A stretch of 64,000 bases of DNA from positions 1-64,000 of the forward strand of contig NZ_CAMPJO010000003.1 in the NCBI RefSeq assembly GCF_946886895.1, written 5' to 3'. Below the pieces are notes generated by a model. The model was not told the origin of the DNA and did not search any database. It worked only from the letters and a program-made list of their open reading frames with translations. Numbering within the stretch: position 1 is the stretch's first letter; every line of letters begins with the position of its first letter. The translations under genes were made by a program, and so were the position numbers. The DNA is from an uncultured Marinobacter sp. (lineage in GTDB: Bacteria; Pseudomonadota; Gammaproteobacteria; Pseudomonadales; Oleiphilaceae). Shown piece by piece: positions 27,983-37,067 of the stretch.

Positions 27983-29169
27983 CCCCATTTCACCCCCTTG
28001 AAGATAATGTCTTTGCGGATGTTGTCGCGGTATTTTTCCACCACTTCAAATAACCCGTGCATCACCTCTTCCGTCAGGTAATGTGGCTCTACGCCAATGT
28101 TCTGTAATCCCTGGTAGGTTGGGTTGTAATAATGCTCTTCTGCTTCACGCCGGGGGTTGGGGATGGACTTGACCTCTACCTTGTGATCCCTGGCATTGCC
28201 CACATTCCGGGTCAGCTCTGCCAGTTGATTGACGCTAAAGGTTTCCATAATCTGGTTGAAGATGCGCAGTTCACCCGTTTTCGCTGGCGTCTTCTCCGAA
28301 GCGTGGACGCATTGCAGCGTGTCTTTGATGTTCAGGTAACCCCGGGTTTGCCCGCCTTTGCCATAGACGGTCAGCGGATAACCCACCACGGCCTGGGTAA
28401 CAAATCGGTTGACGATGGTGCCGAAAATCTCATCGTAGTTGAATAGGGTGCTGAGGCGGGAGTCGATAATGGATTCATCAGTTTCAGTACCGTATACCGG
28501 GCCCTGCATCAGATCGGTAACTTTGAGATCCCACATGCGCACGGCAAACCACATCAGATCCGTGTCCATCACCTTGGTGGTGTGGTACAGGCTTCCGGCG
28601 GCGCGGGGAAACAGGAAGGTCCCCTTGCGCCCCTTATGTTCAATCTCAAGCCAGCCCTCTTCAATGTCGATGTTTGGGGTTCCGTATTCGCCCATGGTAC
28701 CCAGCTTGATGATGTGGGTGTCCCTGGAGAAGTCCCTCACCGCCCAAAGCAGATTGTTGGTTACCCGCAGGTTGTTAACCAGGGTAATGTCGGCATGCTT
28801 GTAATCCATCAACGAGTAGGGAGCCGAAGGTTGCTCCGCGTAATGGATAACAGTTTCAGGCAGTCCGGTGTATGTTTTGTCCACAGCCCACTGATAGGTC
28901 ACTTGGCCATTAAATAATTGACGCATGATTTCAGGGTCTGCCAGATCACCGATTACTACCTTTATCTCGTGGCCGGTTTTTTCATGCCAGATCTTGGCAC
29001 GCTCAATCAGGTTGGGCACGGGATAAAGCATGCCTGTATCGAGTTCTGTGCAGGCGTTTCGGCGGAAGTAGTTGTCTACCACCGTTACCTGATAACCACG
29101 ATTGGAAAAATACATGGCAGTTGGCCAGCCCAGATAACCGTCGCCGCCGAGGATAAGAATATGGGACAT
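27979..29169 (-). CDS. UDP-sulfoquinovose synthase (SQD1-like)
   Basis: 396 residues, NAD-dependent short-chain dehydrogenase. SQD1/SqdB adds sulfite to UDP-glucose to form UDP-6-sulfo-6-deoxyglucose. The SQD1 signatures are present: GGDGYLGWPTAMY, VIHYAEQPSAPYS, the active-site strand LGTMGEYGTPNIDIEEG (Thr and Glu of the catalytic set) and YHTTK (Tyr and Lys). YGKGGQTRGYLNIKDT is also as in plant SQD1. No sulfolipid synthase lies nearby. Instead it sits between sugar epimerase and glycosyltransferase genes, pointing to sulfoquinovose in the exported glycan. A GGAG ribosome site precedes the ATG. Confidence 0.88.
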   Translation of the reverse strand: MSHILILGGDGYLGWPTAMYFSNRGYQVTVVDNYFRRNACTELDTGMLYPVPNLIERAKIWHEKTGHEIKVVIGDLADPEIMRQLFNGQVTYQWAVDKTYTGLPETVIHYAEQPSAPYSLMDYKHADITLVNNLRVTNNLLWAVRDFSRDTHIIKLGTMGEYGTPNIDIEEGWLEIEHKGRKGTFLFPRAAGSLYHTTKVMDTDLMWFAVRMWDLKVTDLMQGPVYGTETDESIIDSRLSTLFNYDEIFGTIVNRFVTQAVVGYPLTVYGKGGQTRGYLNIKDTLQCVHASEKTPAKTGELRIFNQIMETFSVNQLAELTRNVGNARDHKVEVKSIPNPRREAEEHYYNPTYQGLQNIGVEPHYLTEEVMHGLFEVVEKYRDNIRKDIIFKGVKWG

Positions 29170-29294
29170 TTTTTACTCCAGTTCAGAACGTTTACTTTAT
29201 TTAACTTTAACAAACCCGGATATAAAACTATATTAAAGCCAAGCAAAATGTTAATCAATAAATCCTAAAACTTATAAAATTCCAAAAATATATT

Positions 29295-30245
29295 CTATGA
29301 AAACTGGCTTTTTTTATCTTTTAATTTATCCAAAAATCTTAAAAAAACAGGGAATCGAATAATAAACATGAACCCAATCTGGCGAAACCCCAAATACTTA
29401 CATTTAAAACTTTTTTCCATCAGTTTATTTGCAGTTGCATAACGTCGGCCTCGAGCATAAATTGTTGCAAACCGCATATACATTGCAGCATAACCAGCCT
29501 TAATCACTGCAGAATCGACGCCAGCATCCAGCGCTGCCCTTAACGCACGATGGTTTGCGTAAAAATTACGCCACTTTGTCTCAATCGGAGCCGAGTCCAC
29601 ACCAGCGCCGTGCTTTCTGTAAGCGCCAAGAACTTGGTCAATGTATATAATAGAACCGAACGACGCATTAACAATATTGCAATAATAGTCAATCGCTCTA
29701 GCGCTGGAGTACTTGGAAAACCCAAGATTGGACAAAGCAGAACGTCGATAAGCCTTACTGCTATGAGTAATATAATTACCGTAAATCACTAAATCTTCTA
29801 TCGAAGATATACGCTTTTTTGTTCTATTTCCGTTAAAACCTAAAGTCTTCCCGAATGAATCAACAATGCACACTTTATGGAATACTAGTGCACACTCGGG
29901 GTGCTTTCGGAAAACGTCTACCTGGCTCTGAAGTTTTCCTGGATAAAAGTAATCATCACCATCACAATAAGCGATATAATCACCTCGGCTAACCTCGATC
30001 ACCTTGGCCATATTTTTCTTTGCACCAACATTCACATCCCAGAAAACAGTTTTTATTAGATCCGGATATTCACGAGCGAAATCTTCAATTATTGCCCTAG
30101 AACCATCTGTTGAATTATCGTCCCCAATGATTATCTCAAAATCAAAATTCGTTTTTTGCTGAACCACACTCAAAAGGCAATTTGATATATAATTTTCGAA
30201 GTTATAACAAAGAACGGTGACGCTTACTAACGGCTTATTTACCAC
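29295..30245 (-). CDS. Glycosyltransferase family 2
   Basis: 316 residues, GT-A fold. VSVTVLCYNFENYISNCLLS opens the domain and EIIIGDDNSTDGSRAII holds the first Asp pair. YIAYCDGDDYF contains the DXD metal site. It probably transfers one sugar in repeat-unit assembly. The gene is AT-rich like the neighbouring flippase gene. GTG start. Confidence 0.9.
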   Translation of the reverse strand: MVNKPLVSVTVLCYNFENYISNCLLSVVQQKTNFDFEIIIGDDNSTDGSRAIIEDFAREYPDLIKTVFWDVNVGAKKNMAKVIEVSRGDYIAYCDGDDYFYPGKLQSQVDVFRKHPECALVFHKVCIVDSFGKTLGFNGNRTKKRISSIEDLVIYGNYITHSSKAYRRSALSNLGFSKYSSARAIDYYCNIVNASFGSIIYIDQVLGAYRKHGAGVDSAPIETKWRNFYANHRALRAALDAGVDSAVIKAGYAAMYMRFATIYARGRRYATANKLMEKSFKCKYLGFRQIGFMFIIRFPVFLRFLDKLKDKKSQFS

Positions 30246-30265
30246 ATCTGGCCTTTAAATTAAAA

Positions 30266-31726
30266 TTAATTACCAACTTTTTGAGTTGACGATCGAGATT
30301 GTTCACGAATAAAACCAATAAAAATAAGAAAATATTTTTTGTTGAATAAATAGCTGAAAGATATAAACAACAAAGACATTATAAAAACTACCAATACTAT
30401 TGAAATTGCAGGATGCAAAATTACCTCGTGAATGAAAAGGTATCCTGCACCTCCACAAACCACAGAGATGATTAGCACTGGAAGAAAATCTTTGATTTGC
30501 TCAAAAACACCATAATCAAGTAACTTTCCTGAAAAGTAGCTATTAGGAATGTAGTTGATTACGGAAGTCGCCACCTGCCCGAAAAGTATCGCATGAATAC
30601 CAAAACGGTAGGTCAAAAAGAGCGTCAAAACATTTATGATTTTTTTTACTACTTCAACATATAGGTGCAAGTCCGATCGACCTTTAACCTTTAAAATATT
30701 CAAATTAATCGAGTGCAGCGGTAGCAAAACCGTTGCGATGCACATAAGCTGGAAATAGGGCACTGAGGGCCACCATTTTTCTGGTAACAATAGTTCAAAA
30801 ACTGGACCGGCGACCACTGCAGTAAACAAAATGCCAGGAAACAGTATCATGCTCGCGACAATTACGATTTTTTTATAGCCCTGTTTTAGCCGTGCATCAT
30901 CGTTTTGAATGCTCGCGAGAGCCGGATAGGTTACCTTCTGGATAGACATAACCAGTTGCTGAACAATCAATTCCTTGATCTTCTGAGCAAAGAAATACAA
31001 TCCTGCGAGCGATGCTGAAAAAACTTTTGCAATAACAATTACGTATATATTCTGAAAAACGGTATCCAGCAAACTTGAAAGAAATAGTTTGTAGCCAAAG
31101 TTATACATTCCTTTAACCGAAGACCAACTGAACTGCAGCGTGGGCCGCCACCCTTCTAAAACCCATAGTAAAGCGCTGTGAAAAACAGCGTTTAATAGTA
31201 TCTGCCCAATCAGTGCCCATACACCAAAACCGAACCAGGCTAGGCAAACCGCTAAAATTCCAGAAATGATGCTCGCTGGTAAGCTTGCTTTTAACTGCGC
31301 CTTGAAATTTAGCTCCCGACTGAGATTAGCGACCTGTACTACTTGGAATGACATGGCGATTATGGTCAAAGACACAACCCTGATCAGGTCTACAAGCCTT
31401 GGTTCATCATAAAATTGGGCGATAAGTGGAGCAGTAGCAAAGAGTAGGCAATAGGAAATCAGCCCCAAGACCAGGTTAGCGTAAAAGGCCGTTGCGTAGT
31501 CTACCTGGGTTATACTTTCAAGCCTGATTAAAGCCTCACGGAAGCCGGAATCCATCAGTGACTGGCCAAGCGCCAAAAATACCGCCATCATTGCCACTAG
31601 TCCGAAATCTTCCGGCACCAGGAACTTTGCGAGTAGCAGGGTTACTAATATGCTTACACCGCGCCTGGCAAACTGTTCAAGCAGATTCCAGAGTATTCCG
31701 GTAGTTGTTCTGGCAGTGAGCGACAT
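30266..31726 (-). CDS. Polysaccharide flippase (MOP superfamily, WzxC-like)
   Basis: 486 residues with roughly 12-14 membrane segments. The N-terminus (TTTGILWNLLEQFARRGVSI), then LLAKFLVPEDFGLVAMM and DSGFREALIR, are typical of the WzxC/polysaccharide transporter branch. It would flip undecaprenyl-diphosphate-linked repeat units to the periplasm for the EpsG-type polymerase. It is 20 bases upstream of the GT2 gene. Confidence 0.9.
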   Translation of the reverse strand: MSLTARTTTGILWNLLEQFARRGVSILVTLLLAKFLVPEDFGLVAMMAVFLALGQSLMDSGFREALIRLESITQVDYATAFYANLVLGLISYCLLFATAPLIAQFYDEPRLVDLIRVVSLTIIAMSFQVVQVANLSRELNFKAQLKASLPASIISGILAVCLAWFGFGVWALIGQILLNAVFHSALLWVLEGWRPTLQFSWSSVKGMYNFGYKLFLSSLLDTVFQNIYVIVIAKVFSASLAGLYFFAQKIKELIVQQLVMSIQKVTYPALASIQNDDARLKQGYKKIVIVASMILFPGILFTAVVAGPVFELLLPEKWWPSVPYFQLMCIATVLLPLHSINLNILKVKGRSDLHLYVEVVKKIINVLTLFLTYRFGIHAILFGQVATSVINYIPNSYFSGKLLDYGVFEQIKDFLPVLIISVVCGGAGYLFIHEVILHPAISIVLVVFIMSLLFISFSYLFNKKYFLIFIGFIREQSRSSTQKVGN

Positions 31727-31792
31727 TACGATTACTGGTTTCCCGGACAGATTAATCTTAAATTTATGACCTTTGACAGAGCACGACCGAAG

Positions 31793-32809
31793 CTACGTTA
31801 TCTTGCACGCTTCATAGGCCCTATTCGCATCAATTTGACTGTATTCTTCTAGCCTCCAAGAGTTCGTGTGGGAAAAAGAATCTTGGCCAGCATAAGCGGC
31901 CGGAACCTCGACTTCACCAGCCCCCTCCTGTTCTCGAAGCCGCCGGACTATGTCATGATAGTAATGCTCCGGTTGTGCGCAAAAGTCTTCGTACTGCACT
32001 ATTAATTTTTTGTACTCAGGAAGCTCTGCTATCCCCTGCTCTACAGACCGATTGATCGCAAAAATCTGGCCAGCCACGGATTCCAGCGGATCAAGATGTT
32101 TCAGCTCGGGATACTCTTTGATTTTGAACGAGTACCAAGTGTTAATATCGCCATACTGGCGCTTTCGGGCTTCCAGCGCTGACTGGATGTTGAAAATCGG
32201 GTCGCGGCGAATCCAGATAAACAGGGCCTTATCGAACTGTTCTGCCAGTTCGGGGATGTTCTGATTCATGATCATGGCTTTCATGGCGAACGGTTTTTCG
32301 AAGATATTCGCCAGAGCATTTAATTCGTCCCGGAGTCCTGAGAGGTTCGCTTTTTCCCGTAGTTCCTGGCCAGGCATGTAATCCAACTCATCAAAGGGCA
32401 GAAAACGTCGCCAGAAGTACCAGAATTCATTTGGCGCCAGTGCGCCTTTTGTTTTTCCGTTATCCGAACTGAAATTGATATCAGAATTAAAATCCAGGAT
32501 TTCATTGCGGAAGTTATAACGGGGATCTGTCAGCAATTGCTGAATTTTTGCGCCCACTAGTGGAGCACCAAAGAAACGGGACAGTAGATTGGTCGGATTG
32601 GCGACCAGACCGGTGTTTGCCAGCCATTGCATAAACAGCGTACTACCAGACCGATGGGGGCCGACAAGAAAAATCTTGGAGTGGCGCTCCGACGCGTCTT
32701 TCAGGTACTGATCATTTGCACTCTTGAGATTTGTGTTTAGATCCCACAGCAACTCTTCCAGAGCAGACACCCGGGTATATTTCTCTGTTCGGTTTTCAGG
32801 GGCAGCCAT
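31793..32809 (-). CDS. PAPS-dependent sulfotransferase
   Basis: 338 residues, P-loop sulfotransferase fold, no signal peptide. The 5'-phosphosulfate-binding loop is LVGPHRSGSTLFMQWL (about residues 49-64). The 3'-phosphate-binding region is FIWIRRDPIFNIQSALEAR, with the expected Arg and Ser. It most likely sulfates a sugar of the repeat unit, using PAPS from cysDNC in the same locus. Related enzymes in other loci act on lipid-linked glycans or proteins, so the acceptor is inferred. An AAAGG ribosome site lies upstream of the ATG. Confidence 0.88.
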   Translation of the reverse strand: MAAPENRTEKYTRVSALEELLWDLNTNLKSANDQYLKDASERHSKIFLVGPHRSGSTLFMQWLANTGLVANPTNLLSRFFGAPLVGAKIQQLLTDPRYNFRNEILDFNSDINFSSDNGKTKGALAPNEFWYFWRRFLPFDELDYMPGQELREKANLSGLRDELNALANIFEKPFAMKAMIMNQNIPELAEQFDKALFIWIRRDPIFNIQSALEARKRQYGDINTWYSFKIKEYPELKHLDPLESVAGQIFAINRSVEQGIAELPEYKKLIVQYEDFCAQPEHYYHDIVRRLREQEGAGEVEVPAAYAGQDSFSHTNSWRLEEYSQIDANRAYEACKIT

Positions 32810-32823
32810 TCAAAAAATACCTT

Positions 32824-33801
32824 TCAGTCAATTCCGAAGAGGCGTATCAGCCTGTCCATATCTTTTTCGGTATAACGTTGATCGCAGGGTAGGAACAAGC
32901 CGTTACTGACCAGCTCCCACTCGAAACTCGATGCATCAACACGTCCAAGAACTTCAGGCCAGTAGCGTGGAAGAAACACTCTTTGCGTGACGAGATCGGA
33001 CCGATTTGCCATTTTTCTTTTCGGAAGCAGTGGGTAGCAGAGTGGCGCGGTTTTCGTCGTGATGCTGAGGTCCAGCTTGTTGTACTCTTTAAGCCGGCCA
33101 TGAAGGTAGCTGGCGTTCTGGCTTCTCGCCTGTTTTGCAACCTGAAAGTCTACTGATTCAAGCAACCGTTCGGTCAATCGGGACATCCCCAGCACCGGCA
33201 TTTCTGCTATGGATTGCTCAGCCTCCAGATACTTTCCGTAAGCCTGCTCCGGGCGGTTTGTGATACGGCTTATCAGGTGAGCCATTCGATTCTCAGAGCC
33301 CTCATCCCTTACATCGGGCTGGTGGATATCAAGCACTGTCGAGTGCAGCAGCCCGCCGTCAGGGACACCAAAAAACTTCCGCGGAGACCAAATCGTTCCC
33401 AATGCTCTCGTTTCTGGTGCAAAGAAGGCTTGGGAGCAGTCGACTATCGTGTTTTTGTTTCCGAATCGTTCAAGACCTCGAGCTACGGCCCGATCGCTTA
33501 ATCCGTAATAATCCACGATTAGAATGTAATCATTGTCACCAAGCCTGAGCTGGGCATCTACATCAAAGGTTGGCTCAATTTTGTAAAAGTCGTATTCGAT
33601 GCCAAGATCTTGAACGGCTTTTACAACAGCATCGCAGGTATAGGCGGGTAGCCAGATTTTTTTGATATCCGCCGCTTCCAGAATGATTTTCAACGCTGAT
33701 CGGGCAGAATTTGTTCTTATGTCATCTTGATTCAAATTCCCTGGATAGCGCGGCAGTTCCAATCCCTGATATCCACCGATGGCCTGATCCGGAGTTGTCA
33801 T
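32824..33801 (-). CDS. DegT/DnrJ/EryC1-like aminotransferase-fold protein
   Basis: About 325 residues. The fold resembles the sugar aminotransferase family: WLPAYTCDAV, VDCSQAFFA (cofactor Asp and Gln) and SPRKFFGVPDGGLL, where the Lys matches the PLP-binding position. It is shorter and more diverged than the transaminase at 34530, so activity on a nucleotide sugar is uncertain. The ATG at 33801 (MTTPDQ) has GGGAAG upstream and is preferred over GTG at 33816. It lies 43 bases after the WbqC-family gene. Confidence 0.72.
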   Translation of the reverse strand: MTTPDQAIGGYQGLELPRYPGNLNQDDIRTNSARSALKIILEAADIKKIWLPAYTCDAVVKAVQDLGIEYDFYKIEPTFDVDAQLRLGDNDYILIVDYYGLSDRAVARGLERFGNKNTIVDCSQAFFAPETRALGTIWSPRKFFGVPDGGLLHSTVLDIHQPDVRDEGSENRMAHLISRITNRPEQAYGKYLEAEQSIAEMPVLGMSRLTERLLESVDFQVAKQARSQNASYLHGRLKEYNKLDLSITTKTAPLCYPLLPKRKMANRSDLVTQRVFLPRYWPEVLGRVDASSFEWELVSNGLFLPCDQRYTEKDMDRLIRLFGID

Positions 33802-33843
33802 TTTCTTTCTTCCCACGCCAAGAACGTAGGGATAAGCAAAAGG

Positions 33844-34533
33844 TCAGTCAAGATCATACTGTTCCAGTAGCGACACCACTTTCTCGGGTGAACAGTTCAT
33901 CAATACGTCGATGATCGAGAGGTTCGGAACGAAACCATCTGCGCCCTGCCTGTATTCCACAGGTAGAGAGCGGATAAACCTGAGCTCAATTCCATTCTCT
34001 GAAAAGTCGGATTTTGAATAGAGTGCCCGGCCTCCCGGAGCATTGATGTAGCAGTCGGCATCAAACTGATGGCACAAAGCAATGAGCCGATCTCTCGCGC
34101 TGGCACTCCGGTCATATTCAAGATCGCTCGTTTTCATGAAACGCCTGGTCAGACCAAGGTATGTAAAAATGGCCTCGTAACTTTGAATGCAAACGGAGGT
34201 AATCGAGCGATCCTCAATGGTCATGATCTGCTCAATCATCGGGAATACTTCTCTGAAAAATGGTGCCTTGGAGTAGCTCTGGGTAATGGTTCTGAGAACC
34301 TTGGTTACGTCTTCTGAGAACTCAAGCTCCGAGATCAGTTTATTCGATGAAGCTCCGGGTACGGGTACGGTGAACCGTGTTACGCCGTTGGGCGACAAGA
34401 CGCTGTTTCGATTAATGAACCCCTGTTTTATGTATGAAACATCGTCGTACAGGAGGAACAAATCAGATGCATAGATAAGCTGAAAGTAGCCGATGTATGG
34501 GAATAGGTACGGCTGCATGACTGCCAAATTCAT
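33844..34533 (-). CDS. WbqC-family protein
   Basis: 229 residues. The start [19 protein letters not shown] followed by LYDDVSYIKQGFINRN is the hallmark of the WbqC family, found in O-antigen loci that make amino-deoxy sugars. The biochemical role is not firmly known; modification of a 4-amino group has been suggested by association. It overlaps the VioA-like transaminase as ATGA, which supports a shared pathway. Confidence 0.88.
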   Translation of the reverse strand: MNLAVMQPYLFPYIGYFQLIYASDLFLLYDDVSYIKQGFINRNSVLSPNGVTRFTVPVPGASSNKLISELEFSEDVTKVLRTITQSYSKAPFFREVFPMIEQIMTIEDRSITSVCIQSYEAIFTYLGLTRRFMKTSDLEYDRSASARDRLIALCHQFDADCYINAPGGRALYSKSDFSENGIELRFIRSLPVEYRQGADGFVPNLSIIDVLMNCSPEKVVSLLEQYDLD

Positions 34534-35630
34534 GCGCGGAGCTCCGCCTTAATCACGTTAATAACGACGTCCTGATCACTTTCGCTGAGTTCGCTGAAAA
34601 TTGGCAGACACAGTATCCGTTTAGCAATGTCGCTAGACACTTCCTGGTGAACAAGTTCCCCCAAACACACAACAGAATCCAGAGAGGGGTAAAAATACCT
34701 CCTGGCCAGTACGCCTTGCTCCTTCAGAGAGACCGCTACGCGAGTCGTTTGCTCTTCGCTTTGGAACACCACCGGCGCGTAAGCACAATTGTATTTAAGG
34801 TCTGCTGGCTTCTTTTGAAGCTGTACGGAATGTTTGAGCGCGTCTTCATAGCGCTGCCAGATTCCGGCACGTGCCTTCAGATTTCCCTCAATCTCATCCA
34901 ATACGCATAACCCCATCGCCGCCTGGAGCTCATTCATCTTGGCATTGATACCCAGTTCGTCGATGGTCTCCGGCCCAGCAATGCCGAAGTTAATCATTTT
35001 CTTGGCGCGCTCCAGATCTTCCTTTCGCCTGAACACTATCGCCCCACCCTCTCCCGTGTGGAAGAGTTTGGTAGCGTGGAAGCTCAGGGTTGCGGCGTCT
35101 CCCCAGTTGAGCAGGCTTTCGCCTTGATATTTAACACCGAAGGCGTGAGAGGCATCGTAGATGACTTTCAGCTTGTGCCTGTTTGCGATGTCGTCGATGG
35201 CCTCCACGTCGCAGGCATTGCCGAATACGTGCACGGGCACAATGGCACGGGTATTGGGCGTAATCGCCGCTTCGATGTTTTGGGGGCCCAGGCACCAGGT
35301 ATCCGGATCAATATCCGCAAATACCGGTTGTACACCGTCCCACTTGAGGGAGCTTGCCGTTGCAATGAAGGTGAACGGCGTGGTGATCGCTTCAGGCTTC
35401 TGATCTCGGTTGGCATCGCTGACACCAAGCGCGCGGTAGGCGATTTGCAATGCCAGAGTCCCGTTGGCAACGAGTAACAGGTTTTCTACCCCCAGGTAGT
35501 CTTCAAGGCGGTGGGTAAGTTCCTGTGCCAACTGGCCATTGTTGGTAAGCCACTGGCGCTCGTAGATGCCGTCGATGTACTTGTTCAGTTTCTCCCGATT
35601 TGGGAGGTAGGGCTTGGTTACCGGGATCAT
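34530..35630 (-). CDS. dTDP-4-amino-4,6-dideoxyhexose transaminase (VioA-like)
   Basis: 366 residues, PLP-dependent DegT/DnrJ/EryC1/StrS family. It starts [20 protein letters not shown], closely resembling VioA, which makes dTDP-viosamine from dTDP-4-keto-6-deoxyglucose. The PLP Lys is in [14 protein letters not shown] and the Asp in [13 protein letters not shown]. rmlA overlaps its start (ATGA) and rmlB is nearby, supplying the substrate; no rmlC or rmlD is present in the window. Confidence 0.87.
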   Translation of the reverse strand: MIPVTKPYLPNREKLNKYIDGIYERQWLTNNGQLAQELTHRLEDYLGVENLLLVANGTLALQIAYRALGVSDANRDQKPEAITTPFTFIATASSLKWDGVQPVFADIDPDTWCLGPQNIEAAITPNTRAIVPVHVFGNACDVEAIDDIANRHKLKVIYDASHAFGVKYQGESLLNWGDAATLSFHATKLFHTGEGGAIVFRRKEDLERAKKMINFGIAGPETIDELGINAKMNELQAAMGLCVLDEIEGNLKARAGIWQRYEDALKHSVQLQKKPADLKYNCAYAPVVFQSEEQTTRVAVSLKEQGVLARRYFYPSLDSVVCLGELVHQEVSSDIAKRILCLPIFSELSESDQDVVINVIKAELRA

Positions 35631-36499
35631 TTAGCGTCTTCCAGGAGGTCATTCAGGTATTCGCCATAACCATTTTTTTTGAGTTGGTCAGCCTGCATCC
35701 GCATCTGTTCCGCGCTCAGCCACCCTTGATTGAACGCAATTTCTTCAAGGCACGCGATTTTGTAACCCTGCCGCTTTTCAATGGTTTCCACAAACTGCGC
35801 TGCTTCCAGCAGGCTCTCGTGGGTACCGGTATCCAGCCAGGCAAAGCCACGGCCAAGCAGTTCTACGTTGAGCTTGCCCTGTTCGAGGTAGGCGCGGTTT
35901 ATGTCCGAGATTTCCAGTTCCCCACGGTGGCTGGGCGTTACCTGTTTGGCAATGTCTACCACGCTGTTGTCGTAGAAGTAGAGGCCGGTAACCGCGAAGT
36001 GAGATTTGGGTTTTTCGGGCTTTTCCTCGATGGAGATGGCCCGTTTGTTGTCATCAAACTCCACCACGCCGAAGCGCTCCGGGTCTTTTACCTGGTAGCC
36101 GAATACGGTGGCGCCCTCAGAGCGTTGTGCGGCCTGTTTGAGCTTTGGGGTAAAGCCCTGGCCGTAGAAGATGTTGTCGCCCAGCACCAGGCAGACGTTG
36201 CTGTCGCCGATGAATTCTTCACCGATGATGAAGGCCTGGGCCAGGCCGTCCGGGCTTGGCTGTATTTCGTAGCTCAGTTTAATGCCGAATTGCTCGCCTG
36301 TACCCAGGGCCCGTTTGAAGCCTGCCTGATCTTCCGGGGTGGTGATGATGAGGATGTCCCGGATGCCCGCCAGCATGAGTACGGAGAGCGGGTAGTAGAT
36401 CATCGGCTTGTCGTACACCGGTAATAGCTGTTTGGAGGTGCCCAGGGTTATGGGGTACAGGCGGGTGCCGGAGCCGCCGGCGAGGACGATGCCTTTCAC
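35627..36499 (-). CDS. rmlA: Glucose-1-phosphate thymidylyltransferase
   Basis: 290 residues. It makes dTDP-glucose from glucose-1-phosphate and dTTP. The nucleotide-binding loop is [13 protein letters not shown] (about residues 6-18), followed by [15 protein letters not shown] and [10 protein letters not shown]. The GTG start at 36499 is preceded by AAGGA. It is separated from rmlB by the ATPase/PIN gene pair, whereas these two genes are normally adjacent. Confidence 0.96.
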   Translation of the reverse strand: MKGIVLAGGSGTRLYPITLGTSKQLLPVYDKPMIYYPLSVLMLAGIRDILIITTPEDQAGFKRALGTGEQFGIKLSYEIQPSPDGLAQAFIIGEEFIGDSNVCLVLGDNIFYGQGFTPKLKQAAQRSEGATVFGYQVKDPERFGVVEFDDNKRAISIEEKPEKPKSHFAVTGLYFYDNSVVDIAKQVTPSHRGELEISDINRAYLEQGKLNVELLGRGFAWLDTGTHESLLEAAQFVETIEKRQGYKIACLEEIAFNQGWLSAEQMRMQADQLKKNGYGEYLNDLLEDAK

Positions 36500-36551
36500 A
36501 TTTGTTCCTTAGAGATTAAAGACTTTTTTACTAGAGACACTTGCGGATGCC

Positions 36552-37064
36552 CTACCCCCGCTGCCGGCGGCGGGGCACCTTGGCGGGAGCCGAAGGCTGA
36601 TAGGCTTTCAGGCCTTTGTCACCAGTGAGTATTTCAACCTTATAGCCACTTTCCGCGTAGTACTCAGCAACATCTTTGATGGTGGCATCGCCCAACGACA
36701 TTTTTTGTCTTGCCAGTGCAGGCCACTCTCGTGCCAGTAATCTAAGCTTCTCCGGCGACCACAATTCCGCCTGGTGTGCGAATGCGGCCCAGGGGGTTTC
36801 TTCCTGAGCACTTTTTTGCATTAAGTCAGCCAACGCCTTTGCCCTTTCTTCTTGGCTGTGCCTGGCCTGCGCAATGTGATTACCGGTTTCAATAATGGTC
36901 GCCAGTGGCAACACAAACGTGGCGCCGGCCGTGCGCTCGTCATTAATTTTTGCTTCAACGCGTACTTTGTCCCACTTGTCGTTGTCAGGCCCGCAGTTAT
37001 TCATTCCCGGTACATCAAGCCAAACACATAGAATCGAGGTGTCGATTACCAATACAGATTTCAT
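36552..37064 (-). CDS. PIN-domain nuclease-like protein paired with an ATPase
   Basis: 170 residues, larger than typical VapC toxins. A PIN-like acidic set can be read: Asp8 in LVIDTSILCV, Glu59 in TIIETGNH, Asp126 in SLGDATIKD and Asp149 in ILTGDKGL. PIN domains are usually RNases. The C-terminal tail is basic and proline-rich (VPRRRQRG). It lies 3 bases after the ATPase gene, so the two are co-transcribed. There is no VapB-like antitoxin. I do not recognise it as a named system. Confidence 0.75.
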   Translation of the reverse strand: MKSVLVIDTSILCVWLDVPGMNNCGPDNDKWDKVRVEAKINDERTAGATFVLPLATIIETGNHIAQARHSQEERAKALADLMQKSAQEETPWAAFAHQAELWSPEKLRLLAREWPALARQKMSLGDATIKDVAEYYAESGYKVEILTGDKGLKAYQPSAPAKVPRRRQRG

Positions 37065-37067
37065 TGA

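Noticed and set aside
36552..37064. Ordinary VapC toxin with an antitoxin partner
   Set aside because: The protein is larger than VapC, and the upstream partner is a 418-residue ATPase rather than a small DNA-binding antitoxin.
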